Shown in pieces: positions 1 to 8,980 of a stretch of DNA of 64,000 nt. A program made the translations under genes and the position numbers. The notes under the pieces were generated by a model. It had not been told where the DNA came from. It searched no databases and saw only the letters and a list, made by a program, of their open reading frames with translations. The stretch is from Gammaproteobacteria bacterium (GTDB taxonomy: Bacteria > Pseudomonadota > Gammaproteobacteria > UBA6429 > Thiohalophilaceae), in assembly GCA_016125505.1 (NCBI GenBank), contig WGLP01000009.1:1-64000 (forward strand), written 5' to 3'. Position 1 is the stretch's first letter; each line of letters starts with the position of its first letter.

Positions 1-117
1 CAGTCCGCCAAGCGCAGAGCACGCGGCTACGTCCGCTTCGCCACGATCCGCACCGTGATCTTCCTGCTCGCCGGCAAACTCGACTTCTCGAAACTCAACC
101 CGCATGTGGCACATTAA
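1..117 (+). CDS. ISL3-like transposase, C-terminal fragment
   Basis: Frame 1 is open from the window edge to TAA at 115-117 and encodes 38 residues with the pattern KRRARGY...IRTVIFLLAGKLDF...NPH. This basic, hydrophobic tail resembles the end of ISL3-type DDE transposases. The 5' part is outside the window, so no catalytic residue can be checked. The adjacent GGCTCTT terminus supports the family call. This is a partial gene at a window edge, not necessarily a broken one. Confidence 0.6.
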   Translation, partial: QSAKRRARGYVRFATIRTVIFLLAGKLDFSKLNPHVAH

Positions 118-140
118 CCCACTCGGAATTCAAAAGAGCC
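1..140 (+). mobile_element. Right end of an ISL3-family insertion sequence
   Basis: The window opens inside an insertion sequence. The transposase C-terminus ends at 117 and the element appears to end at 140, where the minus strand reads GGCTCTTTTGAATTCC. A terminal inverted repeat starting GGCTCTT is typical of the ISL3 family (established knowledge). The bases to the right, read on the minus strand, continue a peptidase reading frame that is broken exactly here, which supports the boundary. The other end and the 8-bp target duplication expected for ISL3 lie outside the window. Confidence 0.7.
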
Positions 141-291
141 CATTTTCTTTTGCTTGTTCTAAATTCTCCAATAGTTGCTTACCATGCTGCGAAGGATTTT
201 TAGGCACAAAAAACCTTGGCGGGCTTTTTGGCCTTTTTTCTGTAATCGGTTCCTCACGCTGTATCTGTAAATGTGGGTAAGTTTCTGCCAT
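130..291 (-). pseudogene. S8 (subtilisin-like) peptidase, N-terminal remnant cut by the IS
   Basis: A 53-codon frame starts at ATG 291, 12 bases after the AAA ATPase stop, and runs to a TGA at 130-132 that lies inside the IS end. Only 141-291 is native. The peptide starts MAETYPHLQIQREEP and continues with a basic, proline-rich stretch. This resembles the N-terminus of the subtilisin-like S8 peptidases commonly encoded directly after an AAA ATPase of the type found upstream here (family knowledge, from memory). The catalytic Asp/His/Ser domain is not present, because the insertion removes it. The rest may lie beyond the IS. Call by N-terminal pattern and synteny only. Confidence 0.6.
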
Positions 292-303
292 TACAATTTA
301 TCC

Positions 304-1296
304 TTATTGTTGTAGTCTTTTTTTCCTTGCTTCTTCTTTTCTGAGTGCAGATTCAATGTGTCTTTCTGTGAGAAATTCTTTTCCAGAAACCACCATATCT
401 TTAATTGCGCGTTTAATTACGCGCTCTATATCTGCATGACTCATGCCTTTAAACATGTTTGATATACGCGAGTCATCTGTCTCAAATTCACGACGAACAC
501 CACGTAATTTTACTGATAGCAGTCGCCTAATCTGCTCGAGATTAGGGTAATCAAAACTCAGCACCTCATCAAAACGGCGCCAAACAGCCGTATCCAATAT
601 TTTTTCGTGATTTGTAGCAGCTATAAGCAAACTTTTACCTTCATATGCATCCATCATTTGCAGAAATGCATTAACGACACGTTTAAGTTCACCATGTTCT
701 GCATCATCTGAACGCTCTTTCGCTAAAGCATCAAATTCATCGAACAGCACCACCATTGGTATTGAACTTACGAAATCAAACACTTTTCGAATATTTGCCG
801 CTGTCTCTCCTAAGTATGAAGATATAACACTGTCTGTCCTGACTATCGCCAAAGGTAAACTAAGTTCATTTGCAATAATCTCGGCTGTTAGCGTCTTACC
901 ACAACCCGGCGGCCCGCAAAACAAAATTCGGTCTACGGGGTATAGCCCATGACTACGAAGTAGTTCAACACGATGATATTCAACTAAGATTTCTTCAATA
1001 AGTGATTTATTCTCATCCGATAGAACAACATCTTCGAAACAACGTACAGGCTCTTTAACATATAATAGTGGAAGCCCACGCTCACTATCTTGAGGAAGCT
1101 GTTCTAGATATGGCTTCTTCTTATCATTTGATAAATTACCTCTGCCATACAATATTTTTTCTAAATCGTTCGCGAGCAACGTATGGCGCTTGCCCCTTTC
1201 TTCTCGAATCACCTCTTCAGATGCGCGACGAAATGCTTCAAAATTACCTTCCGCGCCAGACTTTATAAGCTGCCTTAACAATTTTCCCGATGCCAT
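304..1296 (-). CDS. AAA-family ATPase of the type paired with S8 peptidases
   Basis: This 330-residue single-ring AAA ATPase shows Walker A GPPGCGKT at 128-135, Walker B VVLFDEFD at 182-189, sensor-1 ATN near 227-229 and the arginine-finger context WRRFD at 239-243. The N-terminal ~90 residues are charged and helical and probably bind substrate or partner. The gene follows hsdS after about 50 bases and precedes the truncated S8 peptidase by 12 bases on the same strand. It probably remodels or unfolds substrates for the peptidase, as inferred from the recurrent two-gene arrangement in defence-rich regions. GC is lower than the chromosomal neighbours, which suggests acquisition with the island. 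Its peptidase partner is broken, so the pair is probably inactive here. Confidence 0.75.
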   Translation of the reverse strand: MASGKLLRQLIKSGAEGNFEAFRRASEEVIREERGKRHTLLANDLEKILYGRGNLSNDKKKPYLEQLPQDSERGLPLLYVKEPVRCFEDVVLSDENKSLIEEILVEYHRVELLRSHGLYPVDRILFCGPPGCGKTLTAEIIANELSLPLAIVRTDSVISSYLGETAANIRKVFDFVSSIPMVVLFDEFDALAKERSDDAEHGELKRVVNAFLQMMDAYEGKSLLIAATNHEKILDTAVWRRFDEVLSFDYPNLEQIRRLLSVKLRGVRREFETDDSRISNMFKGMSHADIERVIKRAIKDMVVSGKEFLTERHIESALRKEEARKKRLQQ

Positions 1297-1349
1297 ATAG
1301 CCTCCTGAATAATATTTAATACTTTATATCGTAATAATAGCAAATAACA

Positions 1350-2759
1350 TCAAGCCACTGCTTCTTTGCCTGCTGCGCTCACATCATCTCCAATTTCGCC
1401 GGAGAGGAGTTTTGGGAGTAGTGAATCCCTGATCTTGGCTAAATTGTCGTTTTCTAGTCTGCGTTCCACTGACAGATCAACCAATGATGAAATATATGCT
1501 CCTAGGGTATTAATTAATTTATCATCAGGCACAAGACACTTTGCAGACGACAAATGCCCTCTTTTGATATGCCCCATTGTTACTGCCTTATCTGCTGCGA
1601 TTCTCTGAAACTCTGCAAGATGATAATTAGTCCAATATAAATAGAACCACTTGGGATATTCTTCTGATGTCACTTTAAACAAATGCTGATTTAATGCGCC
1701 TTGGCCACCGCACCAAATATCAATAAACAAAGATCCAGACCATGAAAAAATTACGTCGCCATTATTAATCACATATTCTGGCTTAATGTTTTTTGATGCC
1801 CTGTCTGCGTCCTTAGAATCACCTTTTTTTAATTGAGCAATCTTGATAACTGGCAATGATTCCTCGCCATCTTCTGCTGGGAATTTTTGTAAAGCTAAGC
1901 CATTTAAATAGTCTGCTACTTTATCTAATGGTTTAACTTTCCACCCCTTTGGTATTTCACCGAGTTCTGAGTTTTCAAGTTCGTCTGGGAAGAGTGCTGC
2001 GGTGATGGTGAGTTGTTGACGTTGTTTTTCGCTAAGTTGGCCGATTTCTTCGTCGGATTTTCCACTTATCGCACGCATGGCGGCGCGTTCTGGGTCTTGG
2101 CCGTTTTGTTTGGCTTCTATTTTGGCTTTGACGGGTTCGAAGTCGACGAACCAGGACTTGAAGATGGCCTGGGCGATTTGTTCGAGGGTTTGGTTGATTT
2201 GGTGGTTATGTCTAATTTTTCTATCAAACGAATTCAATATCGCGGCAATTTGCTTTTGTTCATCAACTGGCGGTAAATAAACGATATGACTTTTTAATTG
2301 CCCCAAGTTAAAACCGGGTACAGCAGCACCTATGCCGTTATTAATTATCTCAGCTTGTTTTAAAGGACTCGAAAATAGATAGTATAAAAATAGTGAATCT
2401 GCTTTCTCTGGATCAGGAGTTAGCTTCATTTGCTTATTAGAGATAATATATTCGGAATATTTCAATTCATCTGTTATTAGGCCTACTTGATTTATTGTAC
2501 CCCAACAAGTAAAAATCAAATCTCCAGGCCGAACAACTGAGCGCTTGAACTCCTCAGCTTTTTCAGGGCTCACAAAAACCAAGCCATCGTCAGACATTCG
2601 ATCTGTCACTTCCGTGCTTAAATTGCCACCACGAATAACAGGCACGCCTACTTCTTGAAAGAACTTTGAACTAATTGCGGACCCAAATGGGCCAGTGGAC
2701 ATAGCATTTGGTGAATCCAATGCAATTTCTTCGATTTTATATTCTTGCCAATCAGACAT
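1350..2759 (-). CDS. hsdS: Type I restriction-modification specificity subunit HsdS
   Basis: This 469-residue protein has the two-repeat HsdS plan. A first target-recognition domain spans about 1-165. A conserved helical spacer follows at about 165-225 (LPPVDEQKQIAAIL ... QAIFKSWFVDFEPVKAK). A second recognition domain spans about 270-405, and a second helical repeat ends in LRDSLLPKLLSGEI near 440-455. It would choose the two halves of the target for the HsdM methylase. The start overlaps the hsdM stop by 8 bases (ATG inside ...AATGTCTGA), indicating translational coupling. The recognition domains are more AT-rich than hsdM, as expected for swapped specificity domains. The recognition sequence cannot be deduced. 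Confidence 0.92.
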   Translation of the reverse strand: MSDWQEYKIEEIALDSPNAMSTGPFGSAISSKFFQEVGVPVIRGGNLSTEVTDRMSDDGLVFVSPEKAEEFKRSVVRPGDLIFTCWGTINQVGLITDELKYSEYIISNKQMKLTPDPEKADSLFLYYLFSSPLKQAEIINNGIGAAVPGFNLGQLKSHIVYLPPVDEQKQIAAILNSFDRKIRHNHQINQTLEQIAQAIFKSWFVDFEPVKAKIEAKQNGQDPERAAMRAISGKSDEEIGQLSEKQRQQLTITAALFPDELENSELGEIPKGWKVKPLDKVADYLNGLALQKFPAEDGEESLPVIKIAQLKKGDSKDADRASKNIKPEYVINNGDVIFSWSGSLFIDIWCGGQGALNQHLFKVTSEEYPKWFYLYWTNYHLAEFQRIAADKAVTMGHIKRGHLSSAKCLVPDDKLINTLGAYISSLVDLSVERRLENDNLAKIRDSLLPKLLSGEIGDDVSAAGKEAVA

Positions 2760-4440
2760 TGAATCCTAATCCCGCCAAATTCTTTTTGATCTCTATTTCC
2801 AGCTTGTCGCTTTGCTCAAACTGTTCTTTCAATTGCGTGGCGAGGCGCGCCATCTTGTCCGCGAACAATTCGCCGTCGTCTTCCTCTTCAGCCGCACCAA
2901 CGTATCGGCCGGGAGTAAGAACGTAGTCGTGTCCTTTTATTTTTTCTAACGTTGCTGAATTACAGAACGCAGGCACGTCTTCATAACCTTCGCCTGTTTT
3001 CCAGTTGTGGAAAGTATCGGCAATCTTCTTTATATCTTCTTGCGTGAAGTCGCGCAGTACACGGTCTTTCATATAGCCCAGGTTACGGGCGTCGATAAAA
3101 AGGACTTTGTTGGTTCTATCTGCCAAGCCGGAAATTGCTCCTGCATTTCCGGCACTTCCGCCATCCCTGGCGGTCGTCCGCGTGGCTTTTTTGTTTTTAG
3201 TAAGGAACCAGATGCACGCGGGGATTTGGGTATTGGTAAACAGTTGGCCGGGGAGCGCGACCATGCATTCGACGCGGTCTTCTTCTAATAGCTTTTTACG
3301 GATTTCGCCTTCGTTGTTGGTATTGGAGCTCATGGAGCCATTGGCGAGTAGCAGGCCCATGCTACCGTTGGGCGCCAGGTGGTAGAGCATGTGTTGCATC
3401 CAGGCGAAGTTGGCGTTGCCGGCGGGCGGGATGCCGTATTGCCAGCGGGGGTCGTCGTCTTTGACGCCGGTGTTCCACTCTTTCATGTTGAAGGGTGGAT
3501 TGGCCATGACGAAGTCAGCGCGCAGGTCGGGGTGTTTGTCGTTGCTGAAGGTGTTAGCTGGTTCGCCGCCGAAGTTGAAGTCGATGCCGCGGATGGCCAT
3601 GTTCATTGCTGCCAGGCGCCAGGTGGTGGGGTTGGATTCCTGACCGTAGACGGAGATGTCGCCAAGTCGGCCATTGTGGGCTTCGATGAATTTTTCACTG
3701 GAGACGAAGAAGCCGCCGGAGCCCATGGCGGGGTCATAAACGCGGCCTTTGAAGGGTTGCAGCATTTCGACGATGAGGGTGACGATGGCCTTGGGGGTGT
3801 AATACTGGCCGCCCTTTTTGCCTTCGGCCAGGGCGAACTGGCCGAGGAAGTATTCGTAGACATGGCCGAGGATGTCTTTGGCGTGCAGGGTTTTGTGGTG
3901 GAACGGGATGGTGGCGATAAGGTCGATGAGTTCGCCGAGTTTGGCGGGCTCGATTTGTAATTGGGTGTAGGTTTTGTTGAGCACGCCTTTGAGTTTTTTC
4001 TCGTTTTCTTTTTCGACGGCATCCAGGGCATCGTCGATGAGTTTGCCGATGCTGGTGAATTTGTAGATGGTCTTTTTACCGTTCTTGATTTCGATTTCGG
4101 TGCCCGGCGCGACCTTGGCGTTGTTTTGCAGGTTTTCCCAGCGGGCCATGGCCGGCACCCAGAAGACATTTTTCTCGGTGTAGTAGTCGCGGATTTCCAG
4201 CTCGTCGTGGATCAGCTCGTCGGCGTCATCGCCGAGGTAGTAATCGTTTTTGGGGTCTTTGAATGCGGCGGCCAGTTCCTTACGCCGCTCTTCGAAGGCA
4301 TCGCTGACGTATTTGAGGAAGATGAGGCCGAGTACGGCGTGTTTGTAGACGGCGGCGTCGAGGTTGGAGCGCAGCTTATCGGCGGCGGTCCAGAGTTTTT
4401 TGTCTAGGTCGTTTAAGAATTTTTGTTCGTCGTGCTGCAT
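2752..4440 (-). CDS. hsdM: Type I restriction-modification N6-adenine methyltransferase HsdM
   Basis: This 562-residue methylase begins with the HsdM N-terminal helical domain (about 8-185). The catalytic domain carries QYYTP at 212-216, the AdoMet motif I DPAMGSGGF at 236-244 and the catalytic NPPF at 314-317. It methylates adenine in the site chosen by HsdS and is the first gene of the minus-strand island. No hsdR endonuclease gene is visible between here and the insertion sequence. Restriction would therefore need a subunit encoded beyond the IS, or the pair acts as a solitary methylase. Start taken at the ATG following the 4441-4480 leader. Confidence 0.93.
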   Translation of the reverse strand: MQHDEQKFLNDLDKKLWTAADKLRSNLDAAVYKHAVLGLIFLKYVSDAFEERRKELAAAFKDPKNDYYLGDDADELIHDELEIRDYYTEKNVFWVPAMARWENLQNNAKVAPGTEIEIKNGKKTIYKFTSIGKLIDDALDAVEKENEKKLKGVLNKTYTQLQIEPAKLGELIDLIATIPFHHKTLHAKDILGHVYEYFLGQFALAEGKKGGQYYTPKAIVTLIVEMLQPFKGRVYDPAMGSGGFFVSSEKFIEAHNGRLGDISVYGQESNPTTWRLAAMNMAIRGIDFNFGGEPANTFSNDKHPDLRADFVMANPPFNMKEWNTGVKDDDPRWQYGIPPAGNANFAWMQHMLYHLAPNGSMGLLLANGSMSSNTNNEGEIRKKLLEEDRVECMVALPGQLFTNTQIPACIWFLTKNKKATRTTARDGGSAGNAGAISGLADRTNKVLFIDARNLGYMKDRVLRDFTQEDIKKIADTFHNWKTGEGYEDVPAFCNSATLEKIKGHDYVLTPGRYVGAAEEEDDGELFADKMARLATQLKEQFEQSDKLEIEIKKNLAGLGFNV

Positions 4441-4971
4441 TTATCACCATTCAATATTTATAGTTTGTTGCCGCACCCATTCTACTTCGAAGAATTCCGG
4501 GGCTGCATTTATATGCTGAGCCATTTTTTACATTGAGTAACGGTTCTACCTAACCCCCTAGCTATCGGCTTCCTCCTTGATTGACTTCCTCGCGCATGAC
4601 TCCCGTCCAATGCAACTGCGCATCGGTATAGTATGTGATAACAGCGCACGTGCTGTTTCCATTTTGCGCGTTCTGGGAGGGTGCGGCAACCTGAAATTGC
4701 CGGGGAATGTGTGAGCGTGGTGATGATTTTGGCTGGCAAGGCAGAACCCAAAGTCACTGCACTTAGAACCCTTTGGGTTCATTAAGTACTTCCTGCACCC
4801 TCCGGGTTCTGGTCGCACTCCAGAATCCCTTTGGGTTCATTAAGTACTTCCTGCACCCTCCGGGTTCTGGTCGGATTCCGGGCTGCCACTGCTATCGAAG
4901 TGTAAAATCTCAAAGTCACTGGTTTCCGGGTTGCCACTGCGTGGCCCCCGGAATGACGAATCCATGACAAA
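4441..4971. other. Gene-free stretch upstream of hsdM
   Basis: About 530 bases without a credible gene. The part next to hsdM must carry its promoter, but no clear -35/-10 pair stands out. The centre (4769-4873) holds a direct repeat of 47 bases. The part from 4874 to 4968 is a degenerate copy of the dispersed GTCATTCCGG/CCAGTGG intergenic repeats. Short frames here lack family resemblance and are made of the repeat itself. Confidence 0.6.
4769..4873. repeat. Direct repeat of 47 bp, two copies
   Basis: The 47-base unit starting CCCTTTGGGTTCATTAAG and ending GGGTTCTGGTCG occurs at 4769-4815 and again at 4827-4873, apparently identical, with a 58-base period. Each unit contains the small inverted elements CCCTTTGGG and CCCTCCGGG. 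It looks like a local tandem duplication of an intergenic element. Confidence 0.85.
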
Positions 4972-5631
4972 CTATTTTTTAAGGATCACGTGTAGCTCGC
5001 CGTCTTTGATCTCTAACTCTTCCACACCATCTTTGATCGCCTGCCAGAAGCCGCCGGCGTCGCCGAACTCCTGGATCAGGTCGATGTTCTTCATGTTGCC
5101 GAGCCAGGCGTTAGGGAGCGGTACGCCCCACACGCTCACGCCCTTGAGGACGGCGCGGGGATGACCTTGCTTGATGTGGAGTTCGAGGCCGGCGGTGACC
5201 TTGAGGGTCTTGCCACCGAAGAACGGCATGTCCGGGTCGAGTTTGACCAGCAGTTTGGCACTGGCGAGATTGTCGGAGAGGTCGATGGCGAGTTTGCTGG
5301 CGAGGTCGGTGTTGTGTGCGATTAATGCGTTGAGTTCTTTTTCGCTGAAGCTGATGTCGCGGCTGGCGTCGGTCTCGCGGTAGGGTTCGGGTGCCAGCGG
5401 TGTCTCGCCTGCGAGCGTGATGCCGAGGCGGCCGAGTTTTTGGTTAAGGCGTTGTTGTTCTTTCTGATTCAGCGTCACCGGCGTGAAGGCGGTGGGAAAC
5501 AGATACGCGGTGACGACCCACCAGGCGATGCCCAGGGTCACGGCCACGGTGATGACGATAATGCCAAAGGTGCGCCAGGGATTGCCGGCCGGTTTGGCGG
5601 GTGGCGGGGCTATGGGCTGGATATCATTCAT
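4972..5631 (-). CDS. Hypothetical membrane-anchored protein
   Basis: This 219-residue protein was not assigned to a family. The N-terminus (1-20) is proline-rich and is followed by one transmembrane helix at about 22-45. A soluble domain of about 170 residues follows, with alternating beta-like segments (SAKLLVKLDPDMPFF, LKVTAGLELHIKQG) and a short acidic and lysine C-terminus. It would sit in the inner membrane with the domain outside. The fold has some flavour of the LmeA/DUF2993-like lipid-binding group, but this is only an impression. It stands alone, convergent to nothing and divergent from the fnr-like gene. Confidence 0.6.
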   Translation of the reverse strand: MNDIQPIAPPPAKPAGNPWRTFGIIVITVAVTLGIAWWVVTAYLFPTAFTPVTLNQKEQQRLNQKLGRLGITLAGETPLAPEPYRETDASRDISFSEKELNALIAHNTDLASKLAIDLSDNLASAKLLVKLDPDMPFFGGKTLKVTAGLELHIKQGHPRAVLKGVSVWGVPLPNAWLGNMKNIDLIQEFGDAGGFWQAIKDGVEELEIKDGELHVILKK

Positions 5632-5896
5632 ATATAATAAGTATGTTCTGATGTGCTAACCGGGTTCAAGGCCGGTATTTTTAAATACCTGAGTTCCGTC
5701 ACGGGTTATTTGGGTCGTGAAACTGCAACCCCCTTGCGCTATGGTTAATAGATACTGGTAAGCACGGCGCATGTACATCGCAATGCACCGAATTGTGCCA
5801 TATAATCAAATTTGTCTTACCTGAGTAAACTGCTCATATATTGTCTTACACTGCGTGTGGTTTCGCGCCACTACGGAATACGAGTTGAGGGAGCGT

Positions 5897-6652
5897 ATGT
5901 CGAAGGTCATCAATATCAAATCCATCAAAGTTTCCTGTAGCCAGTGCAGCCTGTCGCAGCTCTGCCTGCCGCGCAATCTGGATCATGAAGATTTCGAGGC
6001 CCTCTCCTCTATCGTCAAACGCGAACGCCCTTTGCTAAAAGGCGAACCCCTGTTCGAACTCGGCCAGCCGTTTAAATCCCTTTTCGCGATCCGCACCGGC
6101 TCGGTGAAGGTCTTCCTGCCCACCAATGAGGGCGATGAACAAATCGTCGGCTTTCATATGCCCGGTGAATTGCTGGGCTTCGATGGCATGGGTCACGACT
6201 CGCACAGTTGCAGCGCCGTGGCGCTGGAGTCCACCAGCATTTGCGAACTGCCCTACAACCGCCTGCAGGACATCGCCCGCGAACTGCCCAGCCTCACCGA
6301 ACACTTCATGACGCTGATGAGCAACGAGATCGCCGATGAACACGCCATGATGCTGATGCTGGCCAAGAAATCCGCCGAGGCGCGCATGGCGACGTTTTTA
6401 TTGAGCCTGTCCGCCCGCTTCAGCAAGCGCGGCTTTTCCGCGCGCCAGTTCAATCTCACCATGTCGCGTCACGACATCGCCAACTACCTGGGCCTGGCGG
6501 TGGAGACCGTCAGCCGCATCATGACCCATATGCAGGATGCCGGGATCATCAACGTCGACCGGCGGTTTGTCAGTATCGAGAATATGGACGGCCTGCGCGG
6601 CCTCGCGGGCTTTACCAGTACCTCGCCCGTCTGCGCCGAACATCACGAGTAA
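5897..6652 (+). CDS. fnr: FNR-type oxygen-sensing transcription regulator
   Basis: A Crp/Fnr-family regulator of 251 residues. The start at 5897 is preferred over the upstream ATG at 5855 because GAGGGA precedes it by about 4 bases and the protein then begins like FNR. Cysteines 14, 17 and 23 form the Cx2Cx5C cluster, and Cys116 (in SICELPY) matches the fourth [4Fe-4S] ligand of FNR. A cyclic-nucleotide-binding-type beta-roll covers about 35-150. The C-terminal winged helix has the FNR recognition signature ETVSR. It should switch genes between aerobic and anaerobic life through loss of the cluster in oxygen. Monocistronic, with a 240-base leader. Confidence 0.92.
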   Translation: MSKVINIKSIKVSCSQCSLSQLCLPRNLDHEDFEALSSIVKRERPLLKGEPLFELGQPFKSLFAIRTGSVKVFLPTNEGDEQIVGFHMPGELLGFDGMGHDSHSCSAVALESTSICELPYNRLQDIARELPSLTEHFMTLMSNEIADEHAMMLMLAKKSAEARMATFLLSLSARFSKRGFSARQFNLTMSRHDIANYLGLAVETVSRIMTHMQDAGIINVDRRFVSIENMDGLRGLAGFTSTSPVCAEHHE

Positions 6653-6719
6653 TTCCCGGCTTTACACTGTCTACACTTAAGGTAGACACCCCATGTCACC
6701 GAGGGATCGGAAGACAGTT

Positions 6720-8114
6720 ATGTACTATCGGTTACAGCCCTGGTTTGCGCGTCAGCGTCTGCTGCTCTCCGGCTTGCTGCTGCTCGCGGCGTGCACCGTG
6801 CACGCCGCCAACAGCGGCCCTGTCCTGCAACTCACCATCGATGGCCCGATCGGGCCGGCCACCGCGGATTACGTCGAGCGCGGGATCGATCATGCGATCA
6901 AGCAGGGCAATTCGCTGGTGCTGATCCGCATGGACACGCCGGGCGGTCTCGATACCTCCATGCGCAGCATCATCAAGGCCATTACCAATTCGCCGGTGCC
7001 GGTGGTCACTTACGTGGCGCCCACCGGTGCGCGCGCCGCGAGTGCGGGCACGTATATCCTGTATGCCAGTCATGTCGCTGCGATGGCGCCGGGTACCAAT
7101 GTCGGTGCCGCCACGCCGATCCAGTTGGGCGGCGGTGAATCGCCCCTGCCCTCGTCCACGCCCGATGACAAGACCGATAAAGACAAGGCACCGGCCCTGA
7201 GCAACAAGAGCGCGGAACGCGAAAAGGTCGTGAACGATGCGATTGCGTACATCAAAGGTCTGGCTGCGCTGCATGGCCGCAATGCGCAATGGGCGGAAAA
7301 GGCCGTGCGCGAGGCGGCGAGCCTGCCGGCGGAAGAGGCCTTGCGCCTCAAGGTGATCGATGTGATCGCGCCGGGCGTGACGGAGCTGTTGCAGCGGATC
7401 GATGGCCGTGCCGTCACCGTGCAGGGCCGCAAGCAGACCCTGCACACCGCCGGGCTGCCGATCCAGGTCTACGAAATGGACTGGCGCACGCGCATGCTGA
7501 ACGTGCTCACCAATCCCAACATTGCGTACATCCTGCTGCTCATTGGCGTGTACGGTCTGTTGCTGGAGTTTTTCAATCCGGGCTCGGTGGCGCCGGGCAC
7601 CATCGGCGGGATTTGTCTGATCCTCGGTTTGTATTCCATGCAACTGCTGCCGATCAATTACGCCGGTGTCGCCCTGATCATCCTTGGCGTGGCGCTGATG
7701 GTGGCCGAGGCCTATCAGCCGAGTTTTGGCGTGCTCGGGATCGGCGGTGTCATCGCGTTCGTGATCGGCTCGGTGGTCCTGATCGATACAGAGGCGCCGG
7801 GCTTTGGCATCGATCTCTCGATCATCATTACCTTTACCGTCATCAGCGTACTGGTCTTCATTTTTATCATTGGCATGGCGATTCGATCGCGGCGCAAACC
7901 GGTCGTCTCCGGTATCGAACAACTGCGCGATGCGGTGGCCGTGGCCATGAACGACTTTGACGGCAAGGGCCGGGTCAAGGTACACAGCGAGATCTGGCAG
8001 GCGGTGTCCGAGACGCCGGTGCACGCCGGTCAGCAATTGAAAATCACCGGCATCGACGGCCTGGTGCTGAAGGTGCAGGCGCTACCGACTACTCACAAGG
8101 GGACAACACCATGA
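6720..8114 (+). CDS. NfeD-family membrane serine protease (ClpP-class)
   Basis: Long-form NfeD, 464 residues from ATG 6720, chosen because GGAAGA lies 6-7 bases upstream; ATG 6693 would add nine polar residues. A signal peptide covers about 1-25 ([16 protein letters not shown], with a possible lipobox). The ClpP-like domain follows at about 30-230, with TPGG and the Ser nucleophile in RAASAGTY. Four to five membrane helices span about 255-400. A C-terminal OB-type NfeD domain follows at about 405-464. The stop overlaps the start of the stomatin-like gene by 4 bases (ATGA). Such pairs act at the inner membrane, the protease cleaving the C-terminus of the SPFH partner in characterised archaeal homologues. 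Confidence 0.9.
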   Translation: MYYRLQPWFARQRLLLSGLLLLAACTVHAANSGPVLQLTIDGPIGPATADYVERGIDHAIKQGNSLVLIRMDTPGGLDTSMRSIIKAITNSPVPVVTYVAPTGARAASAGTYILYASHVAAMAPGTNVGAATPIQLGGGESPLPSSTPDDKTDKDKAPALSNKSAEREKVVNDAIAYIKGLAALHGRNAQWAEKAVREAASLPAEEALRLKVIDVIAPGVTELLQRIDGRAVTVQGRKQTLHTAGLPIQVYEMDWRTRMLNVLTNPNIAYILLLIGVYGLLLEFFNPGSVAPGTIGGICLILGLYSMQLLPINYAGVALIILGVALMVAEAYQPSFGVLGIGGVIAFVIGSVVLIDTEAPGFGIDLSIIITFTVISVLVFIFIIGMAIRSRRKPVVSGIEQLRDAVAVAMNDFDGKGRVKVHSEIWQAVSETPVHAGQQLKITGIDGLVLKVQALPTTHKGTTP

Positions 8115-8857
8115 GCATTTATCCCATGTACATCATCATCATCCTGGTCATCGCCTTTCTGGTCAGCGCAATCAAGATCATGCTGGAATACGAACGCGGC
8201 GTCATCTTCACCCTCGGTCGTTACTGGCGCACCGGCGGTCCCGGACTCATGATCGTCATCCCGGTGATCCAGAAGATGGTCCGCGTGGACCTGCGGACCA
8301 TCGTCATGGACGTGCCCTCGCAGGATGTGATCTCGCGCGATAACGTCTCGGTCAAGGTCAACGCCGTGGTCTACTTTCGCGTGGTCGATCCGGAAAAGGC
8401 GATCATCCAGGTGGAAAATTTTTACATGGCCACCAGTCAGCTGGCGCAAACGACCCTGCGTTCCGTGCTGGGTCAGCACGAGCTGGACGAAATGCTGGCC
8501 GAACGCGAAAAGCTGAATGTGGATATCCAGACCGACCTCGACGAACAGACCGATGCCTGGGGCATCAAGGTGAGCAATGTCGAGATCAAGCACGTGGACC
8601 TGGATGAGAGCATGGTGCGCGCCATTGCGCGCCAGGCCGAGGCCGAACGCGTGCGCCGCGCCAAGGTAATTCACGCCGAAGGTGAAATGCAGGCCTCGGT
8701 GAAATTACAGGAGGCAGCGAAGATCCTGTCCGAACAACCGCAGGCGCTGCAATTGCGTTATCTGCAGACCCTCACCGAGATCGCCGGCGACAAGAGCAAC
8801 ACCATCGTCTTCCCTCTGCCCATCGACCTGGTGGAATCCTTGCTGTCGCGGAAGTAA
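8111..8857 (+). CDS. SPFH/stomatin-like protein (slipin)
   Basis: This 248-residue slipin has an N-terminal membrane helix at about 4-25. The SPFH/band-7 domain follows ([49 protein letters not shown]). A helical coiled segment around 170-215 ([20 protein letters not shown]) precedes the short hydrophobic C-terminus [13 protein letters not shown], the kind of tail that NfeD proteases cleave. Translation is coupled to the upstream nfeD gene by a 4-base overlap. It forms oligomers that scaffold membrane microdomains. The partnership with NfeD is supported by gene order. Confidence 0.92.
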   Translation: MSIYPMYIIIILVIAFLVSAIKIMLEYERGVIFTLGRYWRTGGPGLMIVIPVIQKMVRVDLRTIVMDVPSQDVISRDNVSVKVNAVVYFRVVDPEKAIIQVENFYMATSQLAQTTLRSVLGQHELDEMLAEREKLNVDIQTDLDEQTDAWGIKVSNVEIKHVDLDESMVRAIARQAEAERVRRAKVIHAEGEMQASVKLQEAAKILSEQPQALQLRYLQTLTEIAGDKSNTIVFPLPIDLVESLLSRK

Positions 8858-8861
8858 TGAT

Positions 8862-8972
8862 GCCCGTGATTCCGGGCTTGAACTGGAATCCAGTGATGTT
8901 GTGTAGATGCTGGCTCTATTCCTCCGTCATTCCGGCCGAGCAACGCGAGCGCCGGAAACCAGTGGCTTTGTT
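8862..8972. repeat. Dispersed palindromic intergenic repeat (degenerate copies)
   Basis: Between the convergent slipin and channel genes lie ATTCCGGGCTTGAACTGGAATCCAG and then GTCATTCCGG...CCGGAAACCAGTGGCTTT. These share the cores GTCATTCCGG and CCAGTGGCTTT with copies at 38.0, 41.0 and 48.8 kb. The inverted halves could fold and may serve as a bidirectional terminator. Confidence 0.6.
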
Positions 8973-8980
8973 CTAATAAC

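Noticed and set aside
3379..4407. Plus-strand frames opposite hsdM
   Set aside because: Gly/Val/Asp/Phe-biased shadows of the methylase coding strand; the methylase itself is complete and convincing.
4769..4873. CRISPR array
   Set aside because: Only two 47-base copies with an 11-base gap, no spacers of regular length and no cas genes anywhere in the window.
6732..8036. 434-codon open frame on the minus strand
   Set aside because: It lies entirely inside the NfeD gene, is His/Arg/Asp-rich and repetitive, and has no family resemblance: a GC-driven antisense shadow.
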